Positions 1-10,834 of a stretch of DNA of 64,000 nt are shown piece by piece. The notes beneath the pieces are model-generated. The model was not told the DNA's origin and did no database searches. It was given only the letters and a program-made list of their open reading frames with translations. Location: NCBI RefSeq assembly GCF_027596085.1, contig NC_072454.1, forward strand, positions 24,178,490-24,242,489, written 5' to 3'. Origin of the DNA: Anoplopoma fimbria. Its lineage: Eukaryota > Chordata > Actinopteri > Perciformes > Anoplopomatidae. Each line of letters opens with the position of its first letter. Position 1 is the stretch's first letter. A program made the position numbers and the translations under genes.

Positions 1-103
1 GCAACACATCTTCTTGGCAATATGGTTGACATCTTTACATGAAAAACCCAACATCAGGTAAACATTGTCCACCAACATTGTTGTGTTTAAACAACAACCA
101 TCA

Positions 104-3100
104 TTAATGTACACACAGAGTCCAACTCCTCTCGTCCTGTCGGAGTCGTGTGCTCATTCCTGGGTTGCCACATTGTAGCCAGATCTCTCTTAGCCTGCCC
201 CGGACATCAGCCAGGAGCAGATTGAGTAATGAACTAGCGTGTCCAAAAGAAAAAAAAACGTCTAAAAAAAGTCATAATAAACTCATTATAGCATGTCGAA
301 AAATGTAATAGTATTGTATGTTGAAAAGATCAAAGTATAGCATGTTGTGAAAAGTCATAGGATGTGTAAAAAAAAAAAAAAAAGTTGTAGTATACCTTGT
401 CGAAAAATAGCATGTTGAAAAAAATCATTAAAGAGTCAATGTATAGCATAGCATGTCAATTTTTTTTATAATGAAGTCAAAGTATGGCATGTCGTAGAAA
501 GTCATAGTATTATCTGTTGAAAAAAGTTATAGCATGTCAATAATCATAAAAAGTCATTTTATATTATGTCGAAAAGTCATAAAAGTCACAGTATAGTATG
601 TTGAGAAAAGTAATGAAAAAGTAGTCGTACAGAATTTGGGAAAAAAAGTGATAAAGTAATATTGTAGCATGTCCCAAAAAAATTATTAAATAGTCACTGT
701 ATAGGATGTCAAAAAAAGTCGTAGTACAGCATATTCGAAAAAGCAAAAAACAGTCGTAGTACAGAATGTCGATTAAAAAGTCATAGTATAGTATGTTGTA
801 ATAAGTCAAAAAAAGTCAAAAGAATGTTGAGAAAAGTCATAGTATAGCAAGTTGGAAAAACCCCCATAATAAAGCCATAGCACGAAATGTTAAAAAAAAA
901 GTCATGATAAAGTCATGAAAAAAAATCATAGATTAGCATTTCGGAAGATTATTTTTTTTAAAGTCTCAAAAAGACATATAAAAGACATAATATAGCATGT
1001 CGAAAAAATTCCTAGTATATCCTGTCGGAAAAAATCATAAAGTCATAGTATAGCATGTCGAAGAAAAATCATAACAGAACACAGTGACTCAATCAGTTTA
1101 CCGTTTAGCTGGAGCCACACTAATGACTTTAACGTGAGGCAATACACACCTCGGGCAGACTCTCGGGCGCCGTTCCTCCTCTTGAAAAAGAATTAAAGTC
1201 ATAGTAAAGTGTTTCAAATAAATCCATAAAAAGACATAGTAAAGCAAGTTGAGAATTAACGCTTTATTTGGACCAAACCAGAGTTGGAAAATAGCTGGAA
1301 CAGTGAAAAGAGATAACCAAGACGGTTTTTATTTGTTTTTATTTTGTTTCTGTTGGGTGTGAATGAACTGTGATATAGATTCAGCAGGGTAAAAATGCTG
1401 TGTTTTTCAATGAAATCTGGTGGCTTTGGAGACAGCATATTAATGTATGTTTTGTACATTAATAAAATCTAATAATTGTATTTATTTTTTATTAGGCCTA
1501 TGTGTTGTAAATATTTTCAATCTTGTACATTGTTTTGAGGAATGTAAAATCAATATTTCTAACTTGAAATTGTAATTTACTGAATTATTCATAATAAAGT
1601 TTTTTTAAGAAAACACCTCCATTTCTTTTCTACAACCACACACTCACGAGGCTGTTCCAATGTTTGCTCCAAATGATGGGAAGGGCTCTGCCTTGCGCCT
1701 CTGCAGGAAACAGCCGTCTTACCAAGGAAGGATCTTTGACTTTGAGAAAAACAATAAACTGTGACTTTTTTGACATACTTAACTAGATACCATACTGTGA
1801 CCTTATATGACTTTTGATAAAATTCTATACTATATTATATGTACGATACTATGATTCTTATAGACATTATATACCATATATGTTTTTATATTTTTTCTGA
1901 ACATACTATACTATGGCTGTCATGAATTATTTCGACATACTATTTTATGACTTTTTACATACCAAATGTTTGTTCCATATGTCCAGTTCTCGTCTCCTCC
2001 AGGTCCTTTAAGTCCCTTTGTTCATACAGCAGTCTGACAGAAAACAGACACATGTACACCAACATTAACAAAACATAATGAGTCTCTCCTTCTCATTTAA
2101 CAAACCCTGCATCACCATGTTTTGCATCAGTTTTCATTGGACATCAAAACCTTGTACAACACAAAACACAGGCAGGTAAATTACGATTATGAAATCACTA
2201 AGTGTGTTGTGTAATGATGACAAGGATTTAAATGTGGATAAAAGGTAATCAAATGTGATGCCATTTAAATCGCTGACTAACTCACTAGGATTAAATGGAC
2301 ACCTTCATCGTGATTCATTTGGTAACTGTAACAAATAATAAATCAAAATACAAACCATAAATAAATGAAACATTCATGTTCACGTAGTCAAGTTGTGTAG
2401 ACAGATATTATGTAATTCCTCTGGATCCATTCTACATCTCCTACAGTCAATAAAAAAAAAAGAGTTAAAACAAATAAATAATCTGAAACAATAATCTACG
2501 TATCGAGAGAATATGTTGCTTTACTGGTTTTTCCTTACACTGTGAGTTCGTCCAGTATTGAACTAGGCGGCTAAACTGCTTCTGATGAGCGTCGCCATGG
2601 ATCCTCAGCTGCTCCTCTAGCATTTTCTGAAGGACGGAGGCACAAAAAAAAACACATCACAGAAAACAATCATTCAAATATAAAATTCATGTCATTTGCC
2701 TGATGTATGATCTAAAATGTATATCACTGTATTTTTTGGGGGGGTTGGAGTGATGGTATTATTTAACAGTATTACAAAATTAAAAGGGATACCCAACTCA
2801 AAATATGATTCGTCCAAATTTCACTTTATTGGCAATGTAAGGGAACATATCTTCCGCAGGAAAGAATATTTTCTTAAAGGATCTGTTTCTTGGCTCCTAA
2901 TAAGTATAAAAACTAAGGCATAGGCCTACATGTGTTTTCGGAGGAGGAACCTGCACCATCATTTAAATCTAATGTTAATCACACAGAGTTAGAAGCCTAG
3001 GAACAGCCACTCTGTTGTTTCGAGTAGTGAGTGAACTGTATTTCTGAGCAACCTGGATCTCAGCAGTTAAAATATTTGGAAAAAACTTTTCTCTTCACAT

Positions 3101-4329
3101 ATGTACTGTTGTTTTACTAAGTTTTTTCGTCTCTTTACACAACAGCCGAACTGGGAATTACATTACTCTTAAAATGAGTTACATCTTTGAAGAAACCGAC
3201 AGCTGACATTACCTTTTACATCTTAACCCTCATGAAGAAAGATTTTCAAATCACACAACGTAGATGCTGTTGGACCAGAAATGTACAAAAGACACAGTCT
3301 GACAGTGAAAATGATACGTTGAAGGCTGGCAGCAGCAGACCCAGAGCAGCAATGCTCTCTCTCTGGAAACCAGATGCATACGTGTCGCTGCTCTAACCTG
3401 TTAACAGCCGGAATGAAAAGCGAGAAGATCCACAAATAAACGGAACAGTTGGTGTACCCTGTACGTAACCACTTAGAGTATAAACTGTGTGGGAGTGACG
3501 TAGTCAACAAGGTGTTTGATCTCCCTTGTCCTTGTGTGTGTGCTAAAACAAAAATGTGTGTGTTTTGTGTGCAAAACTTAAACATGTGTGTATGTGTTAT
3601 CACCGTTAAGACGGTATTGCAAAATCCATGTCTGAATGTGACAGGTCTGTTGCTATTCTCCCAACACCTTGTGTTTTTTCTCAAGATACGTTCACACATC
3701 CTGTTCAAGGCGGGACTGTCTCCTCATTATTCCGCCCCGCTGTTGTGTATGAGGAGGCTGATTAGAGGTATTGAGTTGCTGAGGTAGTCACAGAACCGTG
3801 CTGACATCTGTGTGAAAAGGGACAGCCAGCACGGATTTATATTTTCAGGAAGTGTAAATCTCACTGAATGATGACTGTATGTCCTTTTCTATTACAAACC
3901 ATATCCTATCATTTCAAGAATTTTCAAAGAGTTTATAACTAAGCTAAAAAGGCCACTGAATTTAAAATATGTTGTATGCTTTGCATAGAAGCATAAAACA
4001 AAACTCGTAATAAGAACAAAAAAAAAATGAAAGCACCTGTTTTAACTTGCAACACAACTGATAGTTTATGTTAAAATCATACAACAATTATACACTTTTA
4101 TAGAATTGATATAGTTAGTTAGCACTATAAAATGCATTGGGGACTAATGTAAACTAGGCTGTTCTACATAATCTGGTATTGTAGGGGAGGTAGTGATGAG
4201 AACGTCAGTGGAAAGTTGAGTATTGCATGAATAATAATGACATAAATATCCATGATTTGGACAAACCTGAAGACTCTTCCATAACTCCCACCGACCGTGT
4301 AAATGCCAGGCCACCTGCAACCATCTATT
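104..4329 (-). CDS. Candidate multi-exon gene, 3' part, unrecognised product
   Basis: I do not recognise this gene. Five short open segments on the minus strand have plausible splice sites and phases that join into one frame: 4267-4329 (phase 0 to 0), 2541-2626 (0 to 2), 1963-2033, 1150-1180 and a terminal segment 104-233 ending in TAA. Acceptors at 4330, 2627 and 2034 have good pyrimidine tracts. Donors after 4267 (gtttgt) and 1963 (gtatgt) are good. The donor at 2541 (gtgtaa) is weaker, and a better one two bases further on breaks the phase. The 2541-2626 segment encodes a charged, helix-like stretch (KMLEEQLRIHGDAHQKQ), so a coiled-coil protein is possible. A further open segment ending in a good donor lies at about 5958-6040. 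Short segments can fit by chance, and no start was found. Confidence 0.28.
300..1250. repeat. Degenerate AT-rich satellite, forward arm
   Basis: Many imperfect copies of a unit built around 'agtcatagtatagcatgtcg' followed by an A-run recur from about 300 to 1075 and again at 1195-1250. Units vary in length and drift strongly. Open frames here are by-products of the repeat and are not genes. Related units appear in inverted orientation at about 1765-1965. Confidence 0.8.
1765..1965. repeat. Degenerate AT-rich satellite, inverted arm
   Basis: This stretch contains motifs such as 'gacatactatactatg', the reverse complement of the unit at 300-1250. The two arms enclose about 500 bp (1260-1760) of non-repetitive AT-rich sequence, which contains 'aataaag' near 1590 and no supported gene. 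Confidence 0.6.
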
Positions 4330-6480
4330 CTGTGAAACAAAAATAAATAGTAATAAGAATTTTGAGTTGCATTAATTTCAAGTTGAACCCTATTGCACAT
4401 ATTCAAACCAATTTTCGTGTATGAAATAAAAATTGGATAATTGCACAGTTAAATTATCTTTGATTGCAATTATTTTCCATTAACAGTGTTGATAACTATT
4501 ACAATACATGTATGCTTGTATGAAAAATGTGTCATTTGGAAAACATTCAACGACGACATCTGTGACATCGGGATCTGGCATCTGCCTACTGTTATAAGAA
4601 TAATAGCATTCTAGCCAATTGCATCTCATTAAAGAAAAGAGAATTCCTTAAAATAACTTATATGCTGAAATAGTGATAGCCTTGTCTTGAATTGCATCAA
4701 GAAGGAAGACAAATGCCAAATGTTTATGCCAGATAAAATGGAGGAATACTTCAATAAAACAGTCATTAATCTATAAATAGTCAGTCAAGATGTTGTCCCT
4801 TTACTGGTAGAGGATCTTATTCGAAAGGAGTGGATGTGACTCTGTGCTGATATGTTTTTATTTGTTTACTAGTCTTTGGTGAGGTCTGAGTGTGCCAATG
4901 CCAATGTGACTCATTTACACACAGCACTTATTATTTATGCCAACTTGGCATGTTGTCTGTAATATGGTCCAGAATTATTCCAGTAACTTTAATCTCAATG
5001 CCATACTTAAATGAGTTACAGAAAAAACAGGGTTGTTTAGCCACTGTAGAAAATATCAATATATATATCCACAAATCTTTAAGACAGTAAACTGATATGC
5101 CATTAGAAGTGTATTTATGCTTCCTAAAATTAATTAAACTAATTTATAACCAGTTTGGCGTTTTATTCAACATGTATGGCTTGTAATGGAGCTTCATGGT
5201 ACAGATGTCCATCATGTCTGTTAGTAGCCTACTTTCTCTGCACAATGGGTTGTTTTTTAAAATCTATTAACCTCTATAAATCCATTGCGCAACTGTGACG
5301 CACTTGAGCACAGACTCAGAAAGAATGCAATAGAGCTATCCATGCCATGACGCACTGGCAGTTTGGGAAACGCATATTATGGAGCAGAAGACAATGCAGG
5401 CTAATAAATAAAAAATAAATTTGATGTGCAGAAAAGCACAGAGGGGTTGTGAGGTTGCTTTTACAACAGTCTGATGCTGGTTGCACAAAATGTAACCAAC
5501 GGATCTGCGCAAATGAACTCCAGTTAGAGACTGCAGATGGAACAGATAGGTTACCTAAGAGCTTTGAAGCCATCTGAAGGCAGACAGTGGTTTATTCTGC
5601 CTTGCTGGCATCTGGATGAAAAATCCTGCTGTAGAATAAATGTATTGGCATATATTAATGAATGTTTTCCAAACGTCATTCCTGTACATGCAGCTATAAC
5701 AGCATGTGTCATCATATTTTCCAAAGAGATATTGGCAAATAGAAACGATGGAAAAGCATCATAAGCCCCGGAATTCAGTGAGTTATACATAAAAATCCAC
5801 ATTCAAATTGAAAAATACATCTGCAAAGAGTGTAAAAATCAAATACTTGTTATATCCTGTGTTTTCATTGCCAACTATTATTTTCCATGCCCAGACCTAC
5901 TGTCAATGCTCTAGCTCCATGAACATTTTAAAACTTTCCTTTTTATTCAAATGAAAATGTCTCATACCTGGCTGTCAAATGTGTGATTGGCTTTTCTACA
6001 GACAGGAGCGCCCGGCTGTCTGAGCACCGAGAAGCCCGGTGATGAAGCCTTTGTTTCGGTGATACATGGTGGGTGTGTCCGCAGTGAGAAAGTGAGAAAG
6101 TTCCGTTTGATCTCTGTTGACCCATTTGAATGAGACATTTGCTTAGGAGCCTCTGGCCAACTTGCCCCCCCCATGCAGCAGGTAACCTGTAATGGCTCAA
6201 AGCACAATGGTGATTATATTGGTTTTAAATATACGTTATTTAAGCTACAGCAGGGTTGTGTTAATAGTACAATCAAATATTTCACAGCAAGATGTATTTT
6301 GACTGGAAAATAAAAATGAAAAGAAAGTTTTGATCCAAAATAAAGTGGAAGAAAACTGGCCCCCTGTAGACCTTCTTGCACATGTTTGACCTTTTGATTA
6401 TCCTAACAGTGCGTCTATCTCCAAATCCCATCCCATAATCACGCATTAACCGCAGGCCTCAGACTTCAAACGCACAGATC
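2640..6480. other. Intergenic/intronic stretch without a supported gene
   Basis: Apart from the small candidate exon at 4267-4329 and a possible one near 5958-6040, I see no gene. The longest open frame (161 codons, about 3223-3708, minus) has no domain, no coding-like composition, and overlaps GT-rich sequence at 3535-3600. Confidence 0.5.
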
Positions 6481-6685
6481 AGATTCTTTGGCCACACAGG
6501 ACCCCAGACTTTCTGGAGCCAGACCGGAGGGCTCCTGTGGTAAGTGTGAACTCATCAACGAGCGGCTTAATTAGGACTAATTGTTGGCCTTGATCTCCCT
6601 GTTAGCTGGCGTCTGAAGTGCAGAGATGGGGGACAAAGCGCATATGAAAGGCAGAGCCTGTCTTTGTTGACAGGTAGGGGGGGGG
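6480..6685. promoter_or_regulatory. Candidate homeodomain-site-rich element 3' of vent
   Basis: The block contains two opposed homeodomain core sites, 'cttaattaggactaattg' around 6569-6586, in sequence of balanced composition that is neither repeat nor coding. It lies between the candidate left-hand gene and the vent 3' end. The regulatory role is inferred from composition only. Confidence 0.25.
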
Positions 6686-6988
6686 AAATCCCAATGTCTG
6701 TATGAGAGGCGCAAGAAGAATTTAGTGACCGGAGCGTGTTTTTTCTTTCAACCTCTGTGATTTGTGATTTGATTATGATTTCTTTGAATTGATTGGTGTG
6801 GCCGGGCTCTGGCCTCTTATCTTATATATTATAGAGATCCATACAATGAGTTGTGATAAAGGTCAACTCCCATCTCCATCTCCATCAGTTCTTTCTTCTA
6901 ACCTCCAGCCTCAAGATGAAAGACGGGATGATCTATTCATGTTGAACTAATCCTGCAATAGAGATAATATCATCACCTTTATCTTGAA
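6686..6988. repeat. Copy A of a duplicated segment (vent 3' flank)
   Basis: This roughly 300-bp segment is nearly identical, in the same orientation, to 8968-9239 inside vent intron 1. Shared text starts at 'atcccaatgtctg' and ends at 'tttatcttgaa'. Copy A is longer: the differences are a few indels, several at short direct repeats. It lies about 90 bp beyond the vent poly(A) signal. Confidence 0.85.
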
Positions 6989-7074
6989 GATATCCAGTGG
7001 TGTTGTAGCATCTAATGGCTTGTGTAAGCAGCAAATAAAACACAAAGTCCAGTGCTGCAGTATAGAAGATAGAC

Positions 7075-7080
7075 TTTATT
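7075..7080 (-). terminator. Poly(A) signal of the vent gene
   Basis: AATAAA on the minus strand (tttatt on plus), about 160 nt downstream of the vent stop codon. It is the first canonical signal after the stop. Confidence 0.6.
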
Positions 7081-7237
7081 CAACGATAAATAGACTCTTT
7101 TTTTTGGTAAATTATAAATACAACTTATATATATCTCCAATATAATAAAAACAAATCACACATCAAATAAAACAACTCTGGATTGCACTTTGGATTCTAA
7201 GTGTTTCGGTCGGAAAAGTCTCTGTTTGACAGTGTTT

Positions 7238-9481
7238 TCAGTAATAACGTTGGTTGCGGATCATGAGAGGAGGAGGATTGTGGTGGTGGTGGTGGTGGTG
7301 GTGCTGAGGACGCATCTGCTGCTGCTGGAGGACCAGCTGCGGGACGGGGAGCGGGTAAAAGGCCGGGCTGGTGGCGGGATAGTGGGCTCGCTGTCCGGTC
7401 ACACTGTGGTACTGGTGGACCAGAGGCTGGAACAGCACCGGTGGGATTTGGGGAGCGAGGTAGTCTTGAAACTCTCGCTTCAGCTTCATCCTCCTGTTCT
7501 GGAACCAGGTCCTCACCTGAGAGCAAGCAAAGAAATAAATAAAGTTTAGTATCCAGAGTAAGGCAGCATCAGTGAATCTGTTATTACATTGATTTCAATT
7601 CAGTTTATTTTGTATAGCCCAGAATCACAAATTACAAATTTGCCTCAGAGGGCTTTACAATCTGTACACATGCACATCCTCTGTCCTTAGACCCTCACAT
7701 CCTCTGTCCTTACACCCTCACATCCTCTGTCCTTACACCCTCACATCCTCTGTCCTTACACCCTCACATCCTCTGTCCTTAGACCCTCACATCCTCTGTC
7801 CCCTCACATCCTCTGTCCTTAGACCCTCACATCCTCTGTCCTTAGACCCTCACATCCTCTGTCCTTACACCCTCCTCTGTCCTTACACCCTCACATCCTC
7901 TGTCCTTCCCTCACATCCTCTGTCCTTACACCCTCACATCCTCTGTCCTTACACCCTCACATCCTCTGTCCTTACACCCTCACATCCTCTGTCCTTAGAC
8001 CCTCACATCCTCTGTCCTTAGACCCTCACATCCTCTGTCCTTAGACCCTCACATCCTCTGTCCTTACACCCTCACATCCTCTGTCCTTACACCCTCACAT
8101 CCTCTGTCCTTCACCCTCACATCCCTCACATCCTCTGTCCTTACACCCTCACATCCTCTGTCCTTCCCTCACATTCACAGGAAAAACTCCCCTAAAAACC
8201 CCTTTAACAGGGAGAAAAAAGGAAGAAACCTCTGGGAGAACGACAGAGGAGGGATCCTTCTCCCAGGATGGACAGAATGCAATAGATGTCATGTGTACAG
8301 AATGAACAGCATAACAGAGATACAACACATTCAATGTATATGACATAAATGATTCATATAATAAGACTACTTATAATAACAGCAATTATTACAGTAGAAT
8401 TATAGCCATGGAAATAGGGATATCAATGTGACTAATAATACTATTTTAAAGGGGTTTGCTCTTCTCACCTGAGTCTCTGTGAGGTCCAGCTTCTGCGCCG
8501 TCTTCACTCTCTCTCCGGCGTCCAGGTATTTGTGCTTGTTGAAGATCTTTTCCAGTCTGCTGATCTGGTCCAGGCTGAACTTTGTGCGGACGCGACGCAG
8601 AGGAGAGTCCTTCTCCACGGAGAGACCCTCATCCACGGAGAGACCCTCATCCACGGAGAGACCCTCATCCACGGAGAGACCCTCATCCACGGAGAGACCC
8701 TCATCCACGAGACCCTCATCCACGAGACCCTCATCCACGAGACCCTCATCCACGGAGAGACCCTCATCCACGGAGAGACCCTCAGAGGAGGCCGCCTCGC
8801 TTTCGTACCCGGAGGAATAACCACTCATTTCTGAAACTGGGGGAAAAAAAAACTCTGGTTAAAAACACTGCTTGTGCGTAAAAGTCGCATTGTTTTTTAA
8901 AAAAAAGTTATGATTTCTAGTCTGCTACTATAATTCTTACTGTGCATCACCAATAAGTATTAATAAAAAAATCCCAATGTCTGTATGAGAGGCGCAAGAA
9001 GAATTTAGTGACCGGAGCGTGTTTTTTCTTTCAACCTCTGTGATTTGATTATGATTTCTTTGAATTGATTGGTGTTTTCTTCTTGATATTATAGAGATCC
9101 ATACAATGAGTTGTGATAAAAGGTCAACTCCCATCTCCATCTCCATCTTTCTTCTAACCCCCAGCCTCAAGATGAAAGACGGGATGATCTATTCTAACTA
9201 ATCCTGCAATAGAGACAATATCATCACCTTTATCTTGAATACTTACTTGGTGAGGCACAGTTGGCTGGGTGGAAAGGTGAGGCCAGGCTGGAGTCCACTG
9301 GCCTGGCTGCTTTGGGCTTTGGCTGCAGGTAACCCTTGCCAAAGGTCGGAGGACGTGGCTGCACCATGCAGGGCACGTGGGGCCTGCAGGTCGGGCCGGA
9401 GCCGGTCCCAGCTCCATGGTCCTCGGCCATGTGGAGATGATGGCTCTGGGCCAGCCAGTCCACGGAGAAGTATTTCACCAT
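7238..9481 (-). CDS. ventx: Ventral homeobox protein (vent/vox, VENTX family)
   Basis: Homeodomain transcription factor. Vent/Vox proteins are BMP-induced nuclear repressors that restrict dorsal organiser genes in the early embryo. Coding exons: 9247-9481, 8469-8830 and 7238-7516, all with GT-AG splices and matching phases, giving 291 residues. The start ATG begins a family-type N-terminus (FSVDWLAQS). Exon 2 carries the family GYSSGYESEAASSE motif, then a repeat-encoded acidic tract (residues 96-146), then homeodomain positions 1-44. Exon 3 starts at homeodomain position 45 with VRTWFQNRRMKLKRE, so Thr47, Gln50 and Asn51 are present as expected for Vent. The C-terminus has a poly-His run. 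Teleosts often have tandem vent and vox; only one intact copy is seen here, and I cannot say which paralogue it is. Confidence 0.93.
7280..7303 (-). repeat. (CAC)n microsatellite encoding poly-His in vent
   Basis: A run of GTG triplets on the plus strand encodes eight consecutive histidines near the C-terminus of the vent product, followed by Asn and three prolines. The tract is in frame and could vary in length between individuals. Confidence 0.85.
7590..8350. mobile_element. Teleost interspersed repeat with internal minisatellite, vent intron 2
   Basis: The flanks resemble a repeat common in percomorph genomes. The left flank includes 'gtttattttgtatagccc' and 'cagagggctttacaatctg'; the right includes 'ggagaaaaaaggaagaaacc' and 'gaatgaacagcataacag'. 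Between them, about 7670-8175, a 23-bp unit built on 'cctcacatcctctgtcctt' is repeated about 20 times with small length changes. No transposase or reverse transcriptase is present, so the family name is uncertain. Confidence 0.65.
8628..8780 (-). repeat. In-frame coding minisatellite (GLSVDE/GLVDE) in vent exon 2
   Basis: Tandem 18-bp units (GLSVDE) and 15-bp units (GLVDE) occur in the order two long, three short, four long, followed by a partial unit. They encode residues 96-146, directly before the homeodomain (from residue 156). All length changes are multiples of three, so the frame is kept. The reverse-strand open frames over this stretch are shadows of the repeat. Confidence 0.92.
8968..9239. 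repeat. Copy B of the duplicated segment (vent intron 1)
   Basis: Near-identical direct copy of 6686-6988. It ends just before the donor site of vent exon 1 (donor at 9241-9246) and makes up most of intron 1. Confidence 0.85.
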
Positions 9482-9540
9482 GCTCAGATGTCAGGGAGGG
9501 AGTGAGAGGTCTGCAGCCTCGCTTTGGGGTCTGGGGACAG

Positions 9541-9548
9541 CTTTTATA
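9541..9548 (-). promoter_or_regulatory. TATA box of vent
   Basis: TATAAAAG on the minus strand, about 60 nt upstream of the vent ATG. This implies a short 5' UTR of roughly 30 nt. Spacing and sequence fit a focused promoter. Confidence 0.7.
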
Positions 9549-9574
9549 GCACCTTGGCCCCCTTGGCTGCAGCG

Positions 9575-9582
9575 ATTTGCAT
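9575..9582. promoter_or_regulatory. Octamer motif upstream of the vent TATA box
   Basis: A perfect ATTTGCAT octamer sits about 30 bp upstream of the TATA box. Pou5f3, an octamer-binding factor, is known to activate vox/vent in zebrafish, so the motif is a plausible site. The link is inferred. Confidence 0.45.
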
Positions 9583-9599
9583 ATGTAGAGGCCCCTTGT

Positions 9600-10010
9600 T
9601 AACGCCAGATCGATCCCGATGATTAGGGGTTAATGGCTCGTTATTGAAGTCTTTACATATCCTGTGAGTGTGAAGACCTGGCGCCGTGGAGTCTGTGAGA
9701 ACTCTCCTGAGCTCATACATGTGTCCGCCCAGACTGAAACTGGGTGGTGGGTGGGGGGGCTCTGCAGAAACAGCTGTATCTGCTGCAGAGGTAGAGATGG
9801 GCTTTCATGTTGCTGATGCATACAGTAGCACCAGGGGCAAAGGTGTCAGGATAACCAGTCTGCTTAGTATTCTCATTTTAGACAACAAAAAAAACAACAG
9901 GTAACTTGTCCATGACTGATCTCATTTGAATCTCCATACCAGTTATCCAACATAGTTTTGATGAAAATCCTCTAGAGATATTGGGAAGTAACCAAGTAGG
10001 CCTTCACATT
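9600..10010. other. Upstream flank of vent, no gene
   Basis: The part nearest vent contains homeodomain-type cores ('gatgattaggggttaatgg', about 9618-9636), which may belong to the vent promoter. The rest is AT-rich with no supported feature. Confidence 0.35.
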
Positions 10011-10312
10011 TCATTTTATTTACTTATTGAATTCGTATTTGTTTACTGCACTTATCCTATTCGTAGTAGTTTGTAGCACTTATTATATTCGTATTAGTCT
10101 GTTGCAATTATTGTTTTCGTAGTAATCTGCCTCTGCACTATACTTTTGCTCTGGTTTATGCTTTAAGATGCTTGTTTAAGAAAGGAGATGCACTTATGAC
10201 TTCTGGTGACTAGTAGTTCTCTTGAATACCTATGTTGAATACACTTCCTGTAAGTCGCTTTGGATAAAAGCGTCTGCTAAATGACTGTAATGTAATGTAA
10301 TGTAATGTAATT
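10010..10312 (+). mobile_element. L2-like LINE 3' end
   Basis: The stretch ends in 'gtcgctttggataaaagcg' and 'tctgctaaatgactg', then (taatg)n. This is the tail seen in many fish L2-type LINE fragments and SINEs that borrow it. No reverse transcriptase remains. Confidence 0.6.
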
Positions 10313-10834
10313 TTGAGGTACTTGTACTCTACTTGAGTATATATTTTATGCTTGTGTCTACTTCTACTTTACCACATTTCAGGACCCAATTTTGTACTTC
10401 ACTATACTTAGTTAAAAATCATAACTATTGTGGCTTTTTTTAAATTAAGATTATAGACAGAGAGCATGTAATATGGGGCTCGACCAACTCCAGTAAGCAG
10501 TGCTTACATATTAATGCATCAATTAACCCAGCAATATATTACTATGGGTTATTCTGCAGTTTACGGTAAACGTTATTACCAATACTTTTACTTAATCTGA
10601 GTGCAGGACTTGTGATGACATTTTTAGTATCTTTCTTTAAGATAAATAAGGAATACTTCTTCCACTGCTGATTTATATGACACCCTTCTTGGGGGATTAA
10701 GTATTTAAGGAGCAGCTCCAAATTAAAGCACATAATCCTAATAATTGTGATCCCTGTATTACACGCGGGACTTGATCCGTGGTAATAAAAAAAATGTTTA
10801 GCTCCTCTGCTGTACTTCTGCACTATAACACTAT

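Noticed and set aside
3223..3708. 161-codon minus-strand open frame
   Set aside because: No domain, no exon-like borders, and it overlaps GT-rich simple sequence.
8479..8881. Several open frames on both strands over the vent repeat
   Set aside because: The tandem repeat opens all frames. Only the minus frame that joins the homeodomain is supported.
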